Source: CBDCUC01 sp965222485
GTDB taxonomy: Bacteria; Pseudomonadota; Alphaproteobacteria; Rhizobiales; Hyphomicrobiaceae
Reading direction: 5' to 3'
Assembly: GCA_965222485.1 (NCBI GenBank)
Contig: CBDCUC010000039.1
Coordinates: 620,001-684,000 of the forward strand
Length of the DNA stretch: 64,000 nucleotides
A program made the translations under genes and the position numbers. A model generated the notes under the pieces. The model made no database searches. It saw only the letters and a list, made by a program, of their open reading frames with translations, and was not told where the DNA came from. The first letter of the stretch is position 1; the number at the start of each line of letters is the position of its first letter. Positions 8,705-17,272 of the stretch are shown here, piece by piece.

Positions 8705-9406
8705 TTAACTGCTCATATGGTTGCGAATGGCCCGGCCAATATTGAATGCGCGCTGCTCGATGATGATCGGCACCTCGCATGCGATGGGAATGCTTTCCTG
8801 CCGCTCTTTGTACACGCGCGCATCCCAGTCATAGGCCTTCTGGGCATCTTCGAGTTTCTTTTCCAGGTCTTTCTCGCCAGCCTCCTGCCGGTCACGCAAC
8901 TCAGCAAGAATTTTTCCGTTATCTTCCAAAAGTTTCGCGCGCGCCACCTGCCGTCGTTGAAACTTCTCAATGCCACTAACGACTTTGCTGCGCACGTTGT
9001 TGGTCCATTTCAGTACGCCGGCAAAAAGCTGGACCAAATTGCTATCCCGTTCAGCATCGGGAAGCGACTTTGCATACTTCTCGATAAGCTGCTCCACCTT
9101 CTCCATCTCAACGCGCCGACTCACCAGAACGGGCAGCATTTTTGTGACCTCTCGGTTTGAATCCCAGCCCTTGATGTCCTCAACGGGCGGGCCATCCCAC
9201 AATTGCGAAGATGTCAGTTTCTCGACCTTCCGCTGTACGCATGGCCAGTCTGGGTTGGCCTCGTCGATCGCCTTAGCCGGCACAGTCGTCACGGCTGCCA
9301 GCGCAAGGCCGAAAAGGCAAGAAACGGCGATAGGGTTGCGAAAACGAAATGTCGTACAGTGCTCATCGACTACCAGCTCACGAATGCTCATCATCTTTCT
9401 CTTCAT
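8705..9406 (-). CDS. Exported coiled-coil protein, last gene of the lut-like operon
   Basis: A 233-residue protein with a signal peptide (PIAVSCLFGLALAAVTTVPAKA) and a mostly helical, charged body. Residues about 125-200 are rich in heptad-like K/E/L/R patterns (EKFQRRQVARAKLLEDN, AGEKDLEKKLEDAQKAY), compatible with a coiled coil. Two cysteines (PDWPCVQ, PIACEVP) may form a disulfide. Several near-N-terminal ATGs (9406, 9394, 9391) are possible starts. It lies directly after the ABC permease and corresponds in position to an exported protein (LutG-like) of lanthanide utilisation clusters. This match is by gene order; no function is established. Confidence 0.78.
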   Translation of the reverse strand: MKRKMMSIRELVVDEHCTTFRFRNPIAVSCLFGLALAAVTTVPAKAIDEANPDWPCVQRKVEKLTSSQLWDGPPVEDIKGWDSNREVTKMLPVLVSRRVEMEKVEQLIEKYAKSLPDAERDSNLVQLFAGVLKWTNNVRSKVVSGIEKFQRRQVARAKLLEDNGKILAELRDRQEAGEKDLEKKLEDAQKAYDWDARVYKERQESIPIACEVPIIIEQRAFNIGRAIRNHMSS

Positions 9407-9444
9407 TTTTTTGGAATTCTCATTCGTCGGTTATTATTTGCTCG

Positions 9445-10401
9445 CTAGGCCGAACGCGGTCCGCCGCGGCGAGCAATGAGACCTTTAGAGGGGTTGTAAG
9501 CGAAGATTGCGGCCGACAGAAACACGACTGTGCAGGCCACAACGACAACTAGTGAGGTAATGTCCAACTGCCCATGGAATGCAAACCTGATGAGCTCCAC
9601 AGCGTGTGTGAAGGGGTTAAACCAACAGATCTCGTAGAGAATCGGGCTGGACTCTCTGATCCGCCATAGTGGATAGAGTGCCGATGATGCAAAGAACATC
9701 GGGAAAATAACGAAGTTCATTACGCCCGCGAAATTCTCCAGCTGCCTGATCACCGACGACATGAACAATGCTAGCGCCCCTAGCATCAGCCCCGCCAGAA
9801 TGAGGGCAGGCAAGACGGTCACGTATCCGTTATACGGCGATGGAATTTCCACACCAACGAATTGACCGGCAATTGTTGCCCCAAGGGCTAGGGGAGGACC
9901 ATCCGGCTCAATTTCCCAGAAATACGCAATCAGCAGAAAAACGTACACTTGCAGCAGGGCTACCGCGACGCCGCCAATTAGCTTTGACAACAAGAGAAAT
10001 GAGCGCGGAAATGGGCTCACCAGCAATGTCCGCATCGCTCCGGTTTCCCTGTCATATACCATCGACAGAGATGACTGCATGGCATTGAACAGCAGGATCA
10101 TGCCGATCAATCCAGGCGCGATATACACTTCATACAAAACGTAAGTTTGGTAAGGTGGAATGATCGAAACACCCAAAACCTGACGAAACCCGGCGGCAAA
10201 GATGAAGAGCCAGACCAGCGGACGCACAAGTGCCGATAGGAAGCGTTCACGCTGATGAATGAAGCGCAGCACTTCGCGCCAGATAATCGCACGAAAGCAG
10301 GCCACGTAGCCTGCCAAGCCCATCCGTTCAACCGGTTCAGCGGCTACGGTGGTTGCGCCCGTCACCTCACTCGCCGTTGGCGGAATGCTCGTCACGGTCA
10401 T
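9445..10401 (-). CDS. lutF: ABC-2 type permease, PQQ-alcohol dehydrogenase / lut-type transporter
   Basis: A 318-residue integral membrane protein with about six hydrophobic segments (for example LVRPLVWLFIFAAGF, AGLMLGALALFMSSV, SLVVVVACTVVFLSAAIFAY) and the ABC-2 permease stretch DRETGAMRTLLVSPFPR. It is the membrane part of the transporter whose ATPase is encoded immediately upstream; the genes overlap by ATGA. This permease type is found with PQQ-dependent alcohol oxidation, and in Methylobacterium the corresponding genes belong to the lut cluster needed for lanthanide use. The lut assignment comes from gene order and protein type, so treat it as likely rather than proven. Confidence 0.85.
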   Translation of the reverse strand: MTVTSIPPTASEVTGATTVAAEPVERMGLAGYVACFRAIIWREVLRFIHQRERFLSALVRPLVWLFIFAAGFRQVLGVSIIPPYQTYVLYEVYIAPGLIGMILLFNAMQSSLSMVYDRETGAMRTLLVSPFPRSFLLLSKLIGGVAVALLQVYVFLLIAYFWEIEPDGPPLALGATIAGQFVGVEIPSPYNGYVTVLPALILAGLMLGALALFMSSVIRQLENFAGVMNFVIFPMFFASSALYPLWRIRESSPILYEICWFNPFTHAVELIRFAFHGQLDITSLVVVVACTVVFLSAAIFAYNPSKGLIARRGGPRSA

Positions 10402-11183
10402 GCCGCCTCCAAGTCTTGCGTTGTGCCGGTAATCTCCCGGAAGGCGGAGCCGATATCATCCTTGCCGGTTTTGGCAAGGAACTGGGGTACATCGCCGGCA
10501 AACAAGATGCGCCCGTGATGAAGCACAACAAGCTTGTCGCTGGGGTCAATCTCATCAATCAAATGCGTTGCCCACAGCACCCCTAGGCCCTGCGATACCA
10601 CAAGGTCCCGGACAATTGATACGACACTTGAGCGTGAATCGATATCCAGACCAACAGTCGGCTCGTCCAGCAACAAAAGTCCGGGCCGGTGCAGGAGCGA
10701 TCTTGCGATCTCCACGCGCCGTGCCTGCCCACCCGAAAGGTGGCGCACCTTATCCTTCCCCCGATCTGCCAATCCGACAATTTCCAATACTTCGTGACTG
10801 CGCCGCTTGGCGTCCCGCAGACCGATGCCATGCAGTGCCGCATGGTAATACAGGTTCTGCAAAAGACTGAGATCGGAATCCAAGGTACGGCTTTGAAATA
10901 CGACACCGAGCCTCTGCAGGGCGATCGTGGGAGCCCGGCGTACGTCATGCCCAAGGATCTCTATTTCCCCGGTCACATTATCGTACAGGCGCGTAATGAG
11001 AGAAAATAGCGTCGACTTGCCAGCACCATTAAGCCCGAGAAGCATCGTGAACGAGCCCCGCGAAACCTCAAGCGAGACGTCGTCCAGAACCTTCTTATCT
11101 CCAAAACTATGGCTGACCTCATGCACTGACAGCGCGTTCGCTGGTCGTTCAGTGCCGCCTTTTATGGGTGAAGATTGTGTCAT
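10398..11183 (-). CDS. lutE: ABC transporter ATPase, lut-type
   Basis: A 261-residue ATP-binding subunit with Walker A GLNGAGKST (residues 50-58), signature LSGGQ (149-153), and Walker B LLLLDEP with Asp173/Glu174 and the following D-loop. It powers the ABC-2 permease encoded next. Both ends overlap neighbours by four bases (ATGA at each junction), so cupredoxin-like protein, ATPase and permease are translationally coupled and probably made in fixed ratio. Family placement with the PQQ-dependent alcohol dehydrogenase-associated ATPases is secure from context. The transported substrate, lanthanide or lanthanide-chelator in the lut model, is inferred. Confidence 0.9.
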   Translation of the reverse strand: MTQSSPIKGGTERPANALSVHEVSHSFGDKKVLDDVSLEVSRGSFTMLLGLNGAGKSTLFSLITRLYDNVTGEIEILGHDVRRAPTIALQRLGVVFQSRTLDSDLSLLQNLYYHAALHGIGLRDAKRRSHEVLEIVGLADRGKDKVRHLSGGQARRVEIARSLLHRPGLLLLDEPTVGLDIDSRSSVVSIVRDLVVSQGLGVLWATHLIDEIDPSDKLVVLHHGRILFAGDVPQFLAKTGKDDIGSAFREITGTTQDLEAA

Positions 11184-11605
11184 TTGACTGTGATCGTGCC
11201 CTTCATTCCCTTCTCTGCCAACCCCTTACATTCCCATTCGAACTCACCAGGCATGATTGGCGTGAAGAACAGCTCAGCTCCCCCTTCTCTCTCGAACTCA
11301 ATTTCGTGCACCGTGGCGACCTTCAACTCAACCTTGTTAACTTCAATCTTGCGGAACCACAGATGTTTGAATAGCTCCGGCGCGACAAACCGGCACTCCT
11401 TGGCACCGGTAGCCTTAAGCCAGAGGCGATAGCCCTTGCCGGTCTCAAGCTCGTATTTGTGGTCGGAAACGCCATAGCCGGTATTGCCAAGTCCTATTTC
11501 CAGATCTGGAAGTCGTTTGGTGCGCCCAACCAAGAAGCCTTCCGCAAACGCCGGCGCAACAAAACTGAATGTTAGAAGCAGGGCTACAATTCTAGAAAAC
11601 ACCAT
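11180..11605 (-). CDS. Small exported cupredoxin-like protein of the lut-like operon
   Basis: A 141-residue protein with a signal peptide (LLLTFSFVAPAFAE) and a beta-sandwich-like body ending in FFTPIMPGEFEWECKGLAEKGMKGTITV, the layout of a cupredoxin C-terminus. A copper site is not obvious: the usual His ligands are missing near the C-terminus, although one Cys and Met residues remain. It may therefore be a non-copper member, possibly binding another metal. Position between the YVTN protein and the ATPase matches the exported LutC/LutD-type proteins of Methylobacterium. Which of these it corresponds to cannot be decided from the sequence alone. Confidence 0.8.
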   Translation of the reverse strand: MVFSRIVALLLTFSFVAPAFAEGFLVGRTKRLPDLEIGLGNTGYGVSDHKYELETGKGYRLWLKATGAKECRFVAPELFKHLWFRKIEVNKVELKVATVHEIEFEREGGAELFFTPIMPGEFEWECKGLAEKGMKGTITVK

Positions 11606-11690
11606 TACTCTAGTTACCTTCTCTGTCGTATTGAACTGAGCGTCTTCCGGCCGCAGATGCGTAGCTTTTACGACGGACGCGTTGGTAGCA

Positions 11691-12683
11691 TCACTTGCTA
11701 GTCGACACAGCGCCCCATGGGTACCGCCCTGTTGGTATGGACTTGACCACCCTGAGCCGTTTGACGTCGATCACTGAAACATCGTTCGAGGTGCCGTTTG
11801 TCGTGAAGATCTGCGACTCATCGGGTGTGAGTGCGAGGTTCCAAACGCGCTGCCCAACAAGGAGGTATTTCTCAACCTCGAAGGTCTTGGCATTGACGAC
11901 GGCAATGCGGTTGGCGGGGCCAAGCGCGATAAAAGCGCGACTGCCATCTTTGAGAAGCCGGACACCAACGGGCTGGATCGCGTCGGCATTGATCCCCTGA
12001 ATCTCGAATGTAATCTTCTTTATCTTCTCTTTTGTCTCGACATCAATCACGGTGACTGTACCGCCAATTTCCGCGCTGACCCAAAGCTGTTTGCCGTCGC
12101 TTGTAAATTGCGCAACGCGCGGGCGATTGTCGACGAGAATGTTGTGGGTGGTTTCCTGCGTCTCCGTATCGATAAAATGCGCCATGTTCGTCGTTTCCGA
12201 CGTGTTGACGACTATTTTTCCGTCGGGCGACACGGCCATGCCTTCCGGCTCCACACCAACCGGTATTTCTGCAAGGATCTTGTTGTTGTCGATATTGACA
12301 ACCGTAACGATGTTGTCGTCTTCGTTGGCGATGTAGAGCGGGTTGCCACTGGGATGAATATCAAACAGCTCCGGATCTGGCCCGGACGGCAGATGCTTGA
12401 CCAGCTCGTATGTCTCGGTGTCGTAGACCTCAACGCGATTATCGTCGCTCGCGCAAACCAGAAGCCATTTGTCATCCTTGACCAACATGATGCCACGCGG
12501 CCGCTGACCAACCTTTATGGTCTTCACAACTTTCAGCGTCTCGCTGTCAATGACCGAAACCGTATTGTCTTTCTCATTGGAAATGAAAATTCGGTAGGCG
12601 TAGGCATGCGATGCCATTGCGCCCATCGCGATTGTCGCTAGGAAGAGGGATAAGACAACCTGTCGAATTCCTTTTCGCGCCAT
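11691..12683 (-). CDS. YVTN-type beta-propeller protein, PQQ/lut-associated
   Basis: A 330-residue exported seven-bladed propeller. After the signal peptide (about residues 7-27, ending ASHAYA) come repeats of the form VSVIDSETLKVVKTIKVG, VTVVNIDNNKILAEIPVG and VTVIDVETKEKIKKI, typical of surface-layer/YVTN repeats. The family occurs with PQQ-dependent alcohol oxidation ABC clusters. The ATG at 12683 was chosen because AGGAG lies upstream and the signal peptide starts there; the longer frame begins at 12752. It follows the substrate-binding protein gene by 72 bases. It may bind or present the transported ligand in the periplasm, which is inference. Confidence 0.88.
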   Translation of the reverse strand: MARKGIRQVVLSLFLATIAMGAMASHAYAYRIFISNEKDNTVSVIDSETLKVVKTIKVGQRPRGIMLVKDDKWLLVCASDDNRVEVYDTETYELVKHLPSGPDPELFDIHPSGNPLYIANEDDNIVTVVNIDNNKILAEIPVGVEPEGMAVSPDGKIVVNTSETTNMAHFIDTETQETTHNILVDNRPRVAQFTSDGKQLWVSAEIGGTVTVIDVETKEKIKKITFEIQGINADAIQPVGVRLLKDGSRAFIALGPANRIAVVNAKTFEVEKYLLVGQRVWNLALTPDESQIFTTNGTSNDVSVIDVKRLRVVKSIPTGRYPWGAVSTSK

Positions 12684-12755
12684 GTTGGTTTTGCTCCTAC
12701 TGCAGTGCTCAATCATCTGTGCGGTTTTTCTTAGTTTTCGTTCGAATTTCACTGG

Positions 12756-14057
12756 CTACTTTTCATAACCCTTGCAGCGCGTTTCGGGCCTATCCAACCC
12801 CAGTGTATCAAGTTCGGTTAACTGATGCAGGAACCCAGGTTGTGGGGATACCGTTACATGCAACTTACCCGTCGTTAACAGGATCGGTTGGCGAAGCTGG
12901 CCATTCCAGGAGCGATAGGTGAGCTTTCGGCCCTTGAAAGCTGCTAGTTCGAATTCAGGGCTGCGCAGGTATGAGATAAGCTCCGCCGGGTCGCCGCTGT
13001 TTTTCCTCGTCGCCGCTTCGCCTACCGACCGTACGGCCATCCACACGTTATAGTCGAGTGGTCGCATGCGCCGATTGTTCATGCGAATAAATCGGTTTTG
13101 AAACTGTGTCCCCCCCCACATCTCGACGGCCGGATGCCAAGTCGTAGGATAGAGCCCTGCCGTCCCGACGACGGGCCTGGGGTTCCACACCCGATACGGG
13201 AAATATTCCCCGATTATTCCTCCATCATCGATAACGACGACGACATCATGATCCTCGGCTTTTTGGGTGAATGTCGGAATTTGCTGCTGCATCTGTTCGA
13301 AACCGCCGTCAGCGCGACGGCTACCGGCGTCATATTCGAACACGCGTTCTTCTACGATCTTCGCGCCAAATCGCTTGCCGGATCTCCGGAATGCTTCCAG
13401 CATTAGTTTGTCATTGGGTTGCTGCCCGACAATCACAAACCATTTGCGCCAGCGCTTCCAAACCAAATACTGAGTGAGCGCATCTGCAAGCATTGCGCGC
13501 GATGGCGCCGTATGCTTGACATTCGTTCGGCATTGCTCTTCGCGCACACGCTCATCGTGCGTTCCGGCATTGAATATGAGCGCGTTTTTTTCCTTAAGTG
13601 CGTCCGCTGTCGCAAGCAGAGTATCAGCCGACATATCAGCAACAATAAAACCGATACCTTTTTCGACTTCCGCTATTACTTTTGCGAGTAAAGCCTTCGC
13701 ATCTTTGTCTTCCACCTGCACCAATTCAAAGTGCTGTTTTATAAAGCGGCCAGTTGTGTTGTTGTCATCTATGGCTAGTTTTGCGCCGCCAATACCATCA
13801 TCCGCTGGTGGTAAATCGAGGAGGGAGAGCGGCGGGAGCTTTTCCAACAATTCCCGAGCATAAAGAATTCTTATGGTGGTTATATCCTTGCCCTTATCGG
13901 CAGTAGCGGTTGTTTCGCCGTTTTCGGCCGCTATTGCAGGTGCGAGACCAAAGCTCAAACTAACGAGAAACACAGCCGCGATGACGCTTCGATCCAGCCG
14001 GCGCATCAGGGCGTAAGGTGAATAGCGCGCCAAAGAACCGCTAATTAGTCGCGTCAT
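12756..14057 (-). CDS. lutA: Periplasmic substrate-binding protein, PQQ-alcohol dehydrogenase / lut-type ABC system
   Basis: A 433-residue solute-binding protein of the Leu/Ile/Val-like fold. It has a long N-terminal region before the signal peptide (VIAAVFLVSLSFGLAPAIAA) and a mature part with IRILYARELLEKLPPLSLLD, FIVADMSADTLLA and KWFVIVGQQPNDK blocks. Four cysteines are possible; ERVREEQCRTNVKHTAPSR marks the ligand cleft region. It is the first gene of the six-gene minus-strand operon ending at 8705. Start 14057 has GGAGG six bases upstream; the alternative at 14120 lacks this. In Methylobacterium the equivalent (LutA) binds lanthanides; that role here is by homology and gene order. Confidence 0.87.
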   Translation of the reverse strand: MTRLISGSLARYSPYALMRRLDRSVIAAVFLVSLSFGLAPAIAAENGETTATADKGKDITTIRILYARELLEKLPPLSLLDLPPADDGIGGAKLAIDDNNTTGRFIKQHFELVQVEDKDAKALLAKVIAEVEKGIGFIVADMSADTLLATADALKEKNALIFNAGTHDERVREEQCRTNVKHTAPSRAMLADALTQYLVWKRWRKWFVIVGQQPNDKLMLEAFRRSGKRFGAKIVEERVFEYDAGSRRADGGFEQMQQQIPTFTQKAEDHDVVVVIDDGGIIGEYFPYRVWNPRPVVGTAGLYPTTWHPAVEMWGGTQFQNRFIRMNNRRMRPLDYNVWMAVRSVGEAATRKNSGDPAELISYLRSPEFELAAFKGRKLTYRSWNGQLRQPILLTTGKLHVTVSPQPGFLHQLTELDTLGLDRPETRCKGYEK

Positions 14058-14273
14058 TAATTGCCTCCATTTCGCTTGGCACGCGCTGATTTCTATGCAG
14101 CAAGACTTGTCCTGTAACATAGTTACGGGTTAGCTGGCGACAAGGAAACAACTGGCCCAATATTGTCAAGCTGACCCGCTAAGAGCATCACGAATTTTTG
14201 AGTGTCAACCGTACACCGAAAGGCTACGTATCAGCCTGAGGCTCTGATGAGCAACAACCTCAAGGAGATGAGC

Positions 14274-14783
14274 ATGAGACATGGTTTAGTGGTGGCTGTG
14301 GTTCTGATGCAGATCACTGCCGCAACGTCCGCCGCGGCCGCGCCAGTTAAGGCGGCAGTCTTCCCCTTCGAACTCGTCACAGGCAATACCAGCGGATACG
14401 TAGACCCTGAAATTGCGGAAGCAGAATCCAAACGGTTGGAGTTGATAACCAATAAGCTTGTCTCACTGCTGAAACAGTCGGAGAAATACGCGCTTGTTGA
14501 CATTGCGCCGCTAAAGGACGATGTCGCAAAGGCCGCGCCGCTCTATGAGTGTCGCGGTTGCGAGGCGGAACTGGCGAAAAAGGTTGGGGCTTCCGTCGCC
14601 ATTAGCGGTACGGTAAAGAAAACATCAAGTGTGCTAATCAGCATCAGCCTGTTTGTGCGCGAGGTGGCGACAGGTGAGCTTGCCGACGCAATGGTCGTTA
14701 ACATTAGGGAAGATGACGATGCAGGCTGGCAAAGAGGCGTGCGCTCACTTGTGCGCAACCGACTTTTAGCCAAGGAAAGATAG
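14274..14783 (+). CDS. Exported DUF2380-like protein
   Basis: A 169-residue protein with a signal peptide (LVVAVVLMQITAATSAAAAP) and a domain resembling DUF2380: KAAVFPFELV, then SKRLELITNKLVSLLKQSEKYALVD, and VGASVAISGTVKKTSSVLIS. These look like the TolB-N/CsgG-type 'sum of small effects' periplasmic domains. A CRGC pair (YECRGCEAEL) could form a disulfide. AAGGAG six bases ahead of the ATG at 14274 decides the start. It is divergent from the lut-like operon and followed three bases later by the ABC importer, so it probably belongs to that operon. No function is established. Confidence 0.8.
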   Translation: MRHGLVVAVVLMQITAATSAAAAPVKAAVFPFELVTGNTSGYVDPEIAEAESKRLELITNKLVSLLKQSEKYALVDIAPLKDDVAKAAPLYECRGCEAELAKKVGASVAISGTVKKTSSVLISISLFVREVATGELADAMVVNIREDDDAGWQRGVRSLVRNRLLAKER

Positions 14784-14786
14784 ATA

Positions 14787-15779
14787 ATGATAGAGCGCAG
14801 ATCTCTGCTAATCGGTGGAACGGCACTTCTTGCATCGACGCCTTTTGGTGGAGTACGGCCAGCAAAGGCTGCCACTGCCGCCTTGCGCGTGGCGGTTTTG
14901 AAATTCGGTTCGGTTAACTGGCTGATGAAGACCGTCGTCGCAGAGGGTCTCGACAAAAAGCACAATCTCTCTTTGGACATTGTCGAAGTCGCTTCCAACA
15001 GCGCCGGGCCGGTAGCGCTGCTGGGTAACGAAGTGGACGTGATGGTCAGCGATTGGCCGTGGGCAATGCGTCAGCGTTCATTGGGCGAGCCGGTAAAGTT
15101 TTCACCCTACTCTTCCTCTTTGGGGGCAATAATGGTCGGTAAGGACGGCGGTATCAAATCGCTGGCCGACCTGAAGGGTAAGCGTCTTGGCGTTGCAGGA
15201 ACATCCATCGACAAAAGCTGGATCCTGCTGCGGGCCTATGCACGAAAAACATTAGGCGAGGACATGTCCAACCTCGTCACACCAGTGTTTGGTGCCGCTC
15301 CTTTGATCGCGGAAGAAATGCGTAATGGGCGTTTGGATGCGGTGCTGAACTTCTGGACCTTTTCTGCGCGCCTGGCCGGTTATGGCTTTGTTGAACTCCT
15401 CTCTGTCGCCGACATTATACGTGGACTGGAGGTTGACCCGGCACCTCCGTTAGTCGGATTTGTATGGCGCGAAAAGAACGAGGCCGAACGCCCGCAGCTG
15501 TTCAGTTCCTTCCAAACATGTGTCCAGGAAGCAAACGGCGTCCTGGCATCCAGCGACGACGCATGGGCGCGGCTTAAACCGCACATGCGCGTGGACACAG
15601 ATACGGAGTTTGAGGCCTTGAAACGCTACTACCGGGATGGGATTCCAAACGGCTGGAGCGCCGTGGAGACGGCATCCGCACAGAAACTCTTGCAATTACT
15701 GAAGGACTTGGGCCAAAAGGACTTGATCGGACGCCGCGTAGAATTTGACCCACAGCTGTTCAATGTCGTTGGAAACTGA
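14787..15779 (+). CDS. ABC importer substrate-binding protein, NMT1/TauA type
   Basis: A 330-residue periplasmic binding protein with a twin-arginine-like signal (IERRSLLIGGTALLAS) and the NMT1/TauA/SsuA fold. The body includes LRVAVLKFGSVNWLMKTV, GPVALLGNEVDVMVSDW and LADLKGKRLGVAGTSIDKSW. Such proteins import sulfonates, thiamine precursors, nitrate or similar small anions and heterocycles; the ligand here is not deducible. It overlaps the permease gene and is in an operon with methylofuran and pterin genes, so a link to methylotrophy or cofactor supply is likely. No sulfonate monooxygenase or taurine dioxygenase is nearby. Confidence 0.87.
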   Translation: MIERRSLLIGGTALLASTPFGGVRPAKAATAALRVAVLKFGSVNWLMKTVVAEGLDKKHNLSLDIVEVASNSAGPVALLGNEVDVMVSDWPWAMRQRSLGEPVKFSPYSSSLGAIMVGKDGGIKSLADLKGKRLGVAGTSIDKSWILLRAYARKTLGEDMSNLVTPVFGAAPLIAEEMRNGRLDAVLNFWTFSARLAGYGFVELLSVADIIRGLEVDPAPPLVGFVWREKNEAERPQLFSSFQTCVQEANGVLASSDDAWARLKPHMRVDTDTEFEALKRYYRDGIPNGWSAVETASAQKLLQLLKDLGQKDLIGRRVEFDPQLFNVVGN

Positions 15780-16545
15780 GCAAGCAACACCTGAGAGTTT
15801 TTGGACCGGACGACTGATGTGGTCGTTCGGTTCCTTACTTGCTCTCATCGTCTTGTGGCAGGCCTGCGCCCTGTTGCTGGCAAGTCGACTGTTTCCTGGC
15901 CCGGCAGAAGTCTTCGATACGTTCATACGCGAAATACACGAGGGCGACTTGTTGTTTCACGTTGGAACAACGCTTGGCCGTGTCGTCGTGAGCTTCTTTC
16001 TGGCTATGTCCATAGGCAGCGCCATCGGCATTGCAATGGGGCGGTTCAAACGCGCGGATCAGTTCTTCGACAGTTGGCTGATTTTCTTCCTCAATCTACC
16101 TGCGCTGGTCATTATTATATTGTGCTACGTCTGGTTTGGCCTGACTGAGCTGGCAGCCGTTGTTGCAGTCGCCATTAACAAGATACCCAACGTAGCTGTC
16201 ACGTTGCGCGAAGGCGCGCGCTCTTTGTCCAGAGATCTGGCGGAGATGGCTGAAGTTTATCGCTTCGGATGGTGGAAAACACTGCGTCACGTAACGCTGC
16301 CGCAGCTGGCGCCATTCTTTGCCGCCGCGGCGCGTGGAGGTCTGGCTCTCGTCTGGAAGATCGTTCTCGTCGTGGAACTGCTCGGTCGATCAGATGGTGT
16401 GGGCCACCAGCTCAATGTGGCATTCTCACTCTTCGACGTTCCAATGATCCTGGCTTACGCCGTCGCCTTCATACTTGTTGTGCAGGCCATAGAGTTGGGC
16501 ATTCTGCAGCCGATTGAATCCCGCGTGAACCGGTGGCGCCGATGA
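15763..16545 (+). CDS. ABC importer permease, TauC/SsuC type
   Basis: A 260-residue inner-membrane permease with about six hydrophobic segments and the conserved cytoplasmic EAA loop, here EGARSLSRDLAEMAEVYRFG followed by WWKTLRHVTLPQ, which contacts the ATPase. The ATG at 15763 lies inside the end of the substrate-binding gene, a 17-base overlap; a TTG at 15745 is possible but has no better ribosome site. It overlaps the ATPase start by ATGA. It forms one importer with its neighbours. Confidence 0.87.
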   Translation: MSLETEQATPESFWTGRLMWSFGSLLALIVLWQACALLLASRLFPGPAEVFDTFIREIHEGDLLFHVGTTLGRVVVSFFLAMSIGSAIGIAMGRFKRADQFFDSWLIFFLNLPALVIIILCYVWFGLTELAAVVAVAINKIPNVAVTLREGARSLSRDLAEMAEVYRFGWWKTLRHVTLPQLAPFFAAAARGGLALVWKIVLVVELLGRSDGVGHQLNVAFSLFDVPMILAYAVAFILVVQAIELGILQPIESRVNRWRR

Positions 16546-17267
16546 AAGAAAACCTGCGCCTAAAAATCAACATTCACTCCAAGACGTACCCTGCAGTGGC
16601 GGGGCGACCAGCGCTTCCAGTCTTACGCGATGTGAGCGTGACGGTTGATCGTGGTGAGTTCGTTGTGATCACCGGTCCATCTGGGTGTGGCAAGTCAACG
16701 ATGTTGAACGCAGTTGCCGGACTCGACGCGGACTTCGATGGGGACGTTGATTTCGGCGCGGACAATCCGGTTTTGTCTTTCATGTTCCAGACGCCACGCC
16801 TGCTTGCTTGGCGCACAGTGACCGAGAACGTCGCACTCGTGCTCGATGACGACGATCCGCGCCACGAGCGCATACCGGAAATGCTTGCAGCCGTGGGCCT
16901 CGCCGATGCCGGCTCTGCTTATCCCGAGCGCTTGTCTCTTGGCATGCAACGCCGCGCAGCTCTGGCCCGTGCCTTTATCTCCGAACCCGATATCCTTTTA
17001 ATGGATGAACCGTTTGTGTCGCTTGACGATCCAACTGCGCAATCGCTAAGGCAGCTACTCATTGAGCTGTGGTCGCGCCGCCCAACAACGGTACTGTTTG
17101 TCACGCACGACCGCACGGAAAGTATCATGCTGGCAACGCGTCTATTGCGTTTCTCAGGCGCGCCGGCAACGATCGTCCAGGATAGCGCCATCGACCTGTC
17201 TGCTGACCAGCGTCTTAACCGCGATGCGGTCCTTGCCGAGCAGGCTCGCTTGTTTGAAGATGCCTAG
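16542..17267 (+). CDS. ABC importer ATPase, TauB/SsuB type
   Basis: A 241-residue ATPase with Walker A GPSGCGKST (residues 45-53) and Walker B ILLMDEPF. The signature motif reads LSLGMQRRAALARA, where most members have LSGGQ, so it is a divergent but plausible C-loop. The ATG at 16542 overlaps the permease stop (ATGA); a GTG at 16533 would add three residues. The gene is followed only 5 bases later by mfnB, tying the importer to methylofuran synthesis in one transcript. The substrate is unknown. Confidence 0.85.
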   Translation: MKENLRLKINIHSKTYPAVAGRPALPVLRDVSVTVDRGEFVVITGPSGCGKSTMLNAVAGLDADFDGDVDFGADNPVLSFMFQTPRLLAWRTVTENVALVLDDDDPRHERIPEMLAAVGLADAGSAYPERLSLGMQRRAALARAFISEPDILLMDEPFVSLDDPTAQSLRQLLIELWSRRPTTVLFVTHDRTESIMLATRLLRFSGAPATIVQDSAIDLSADQRLNRDAVLAEQARLFEDA

Positions 17268-17272
17268 CTGGC

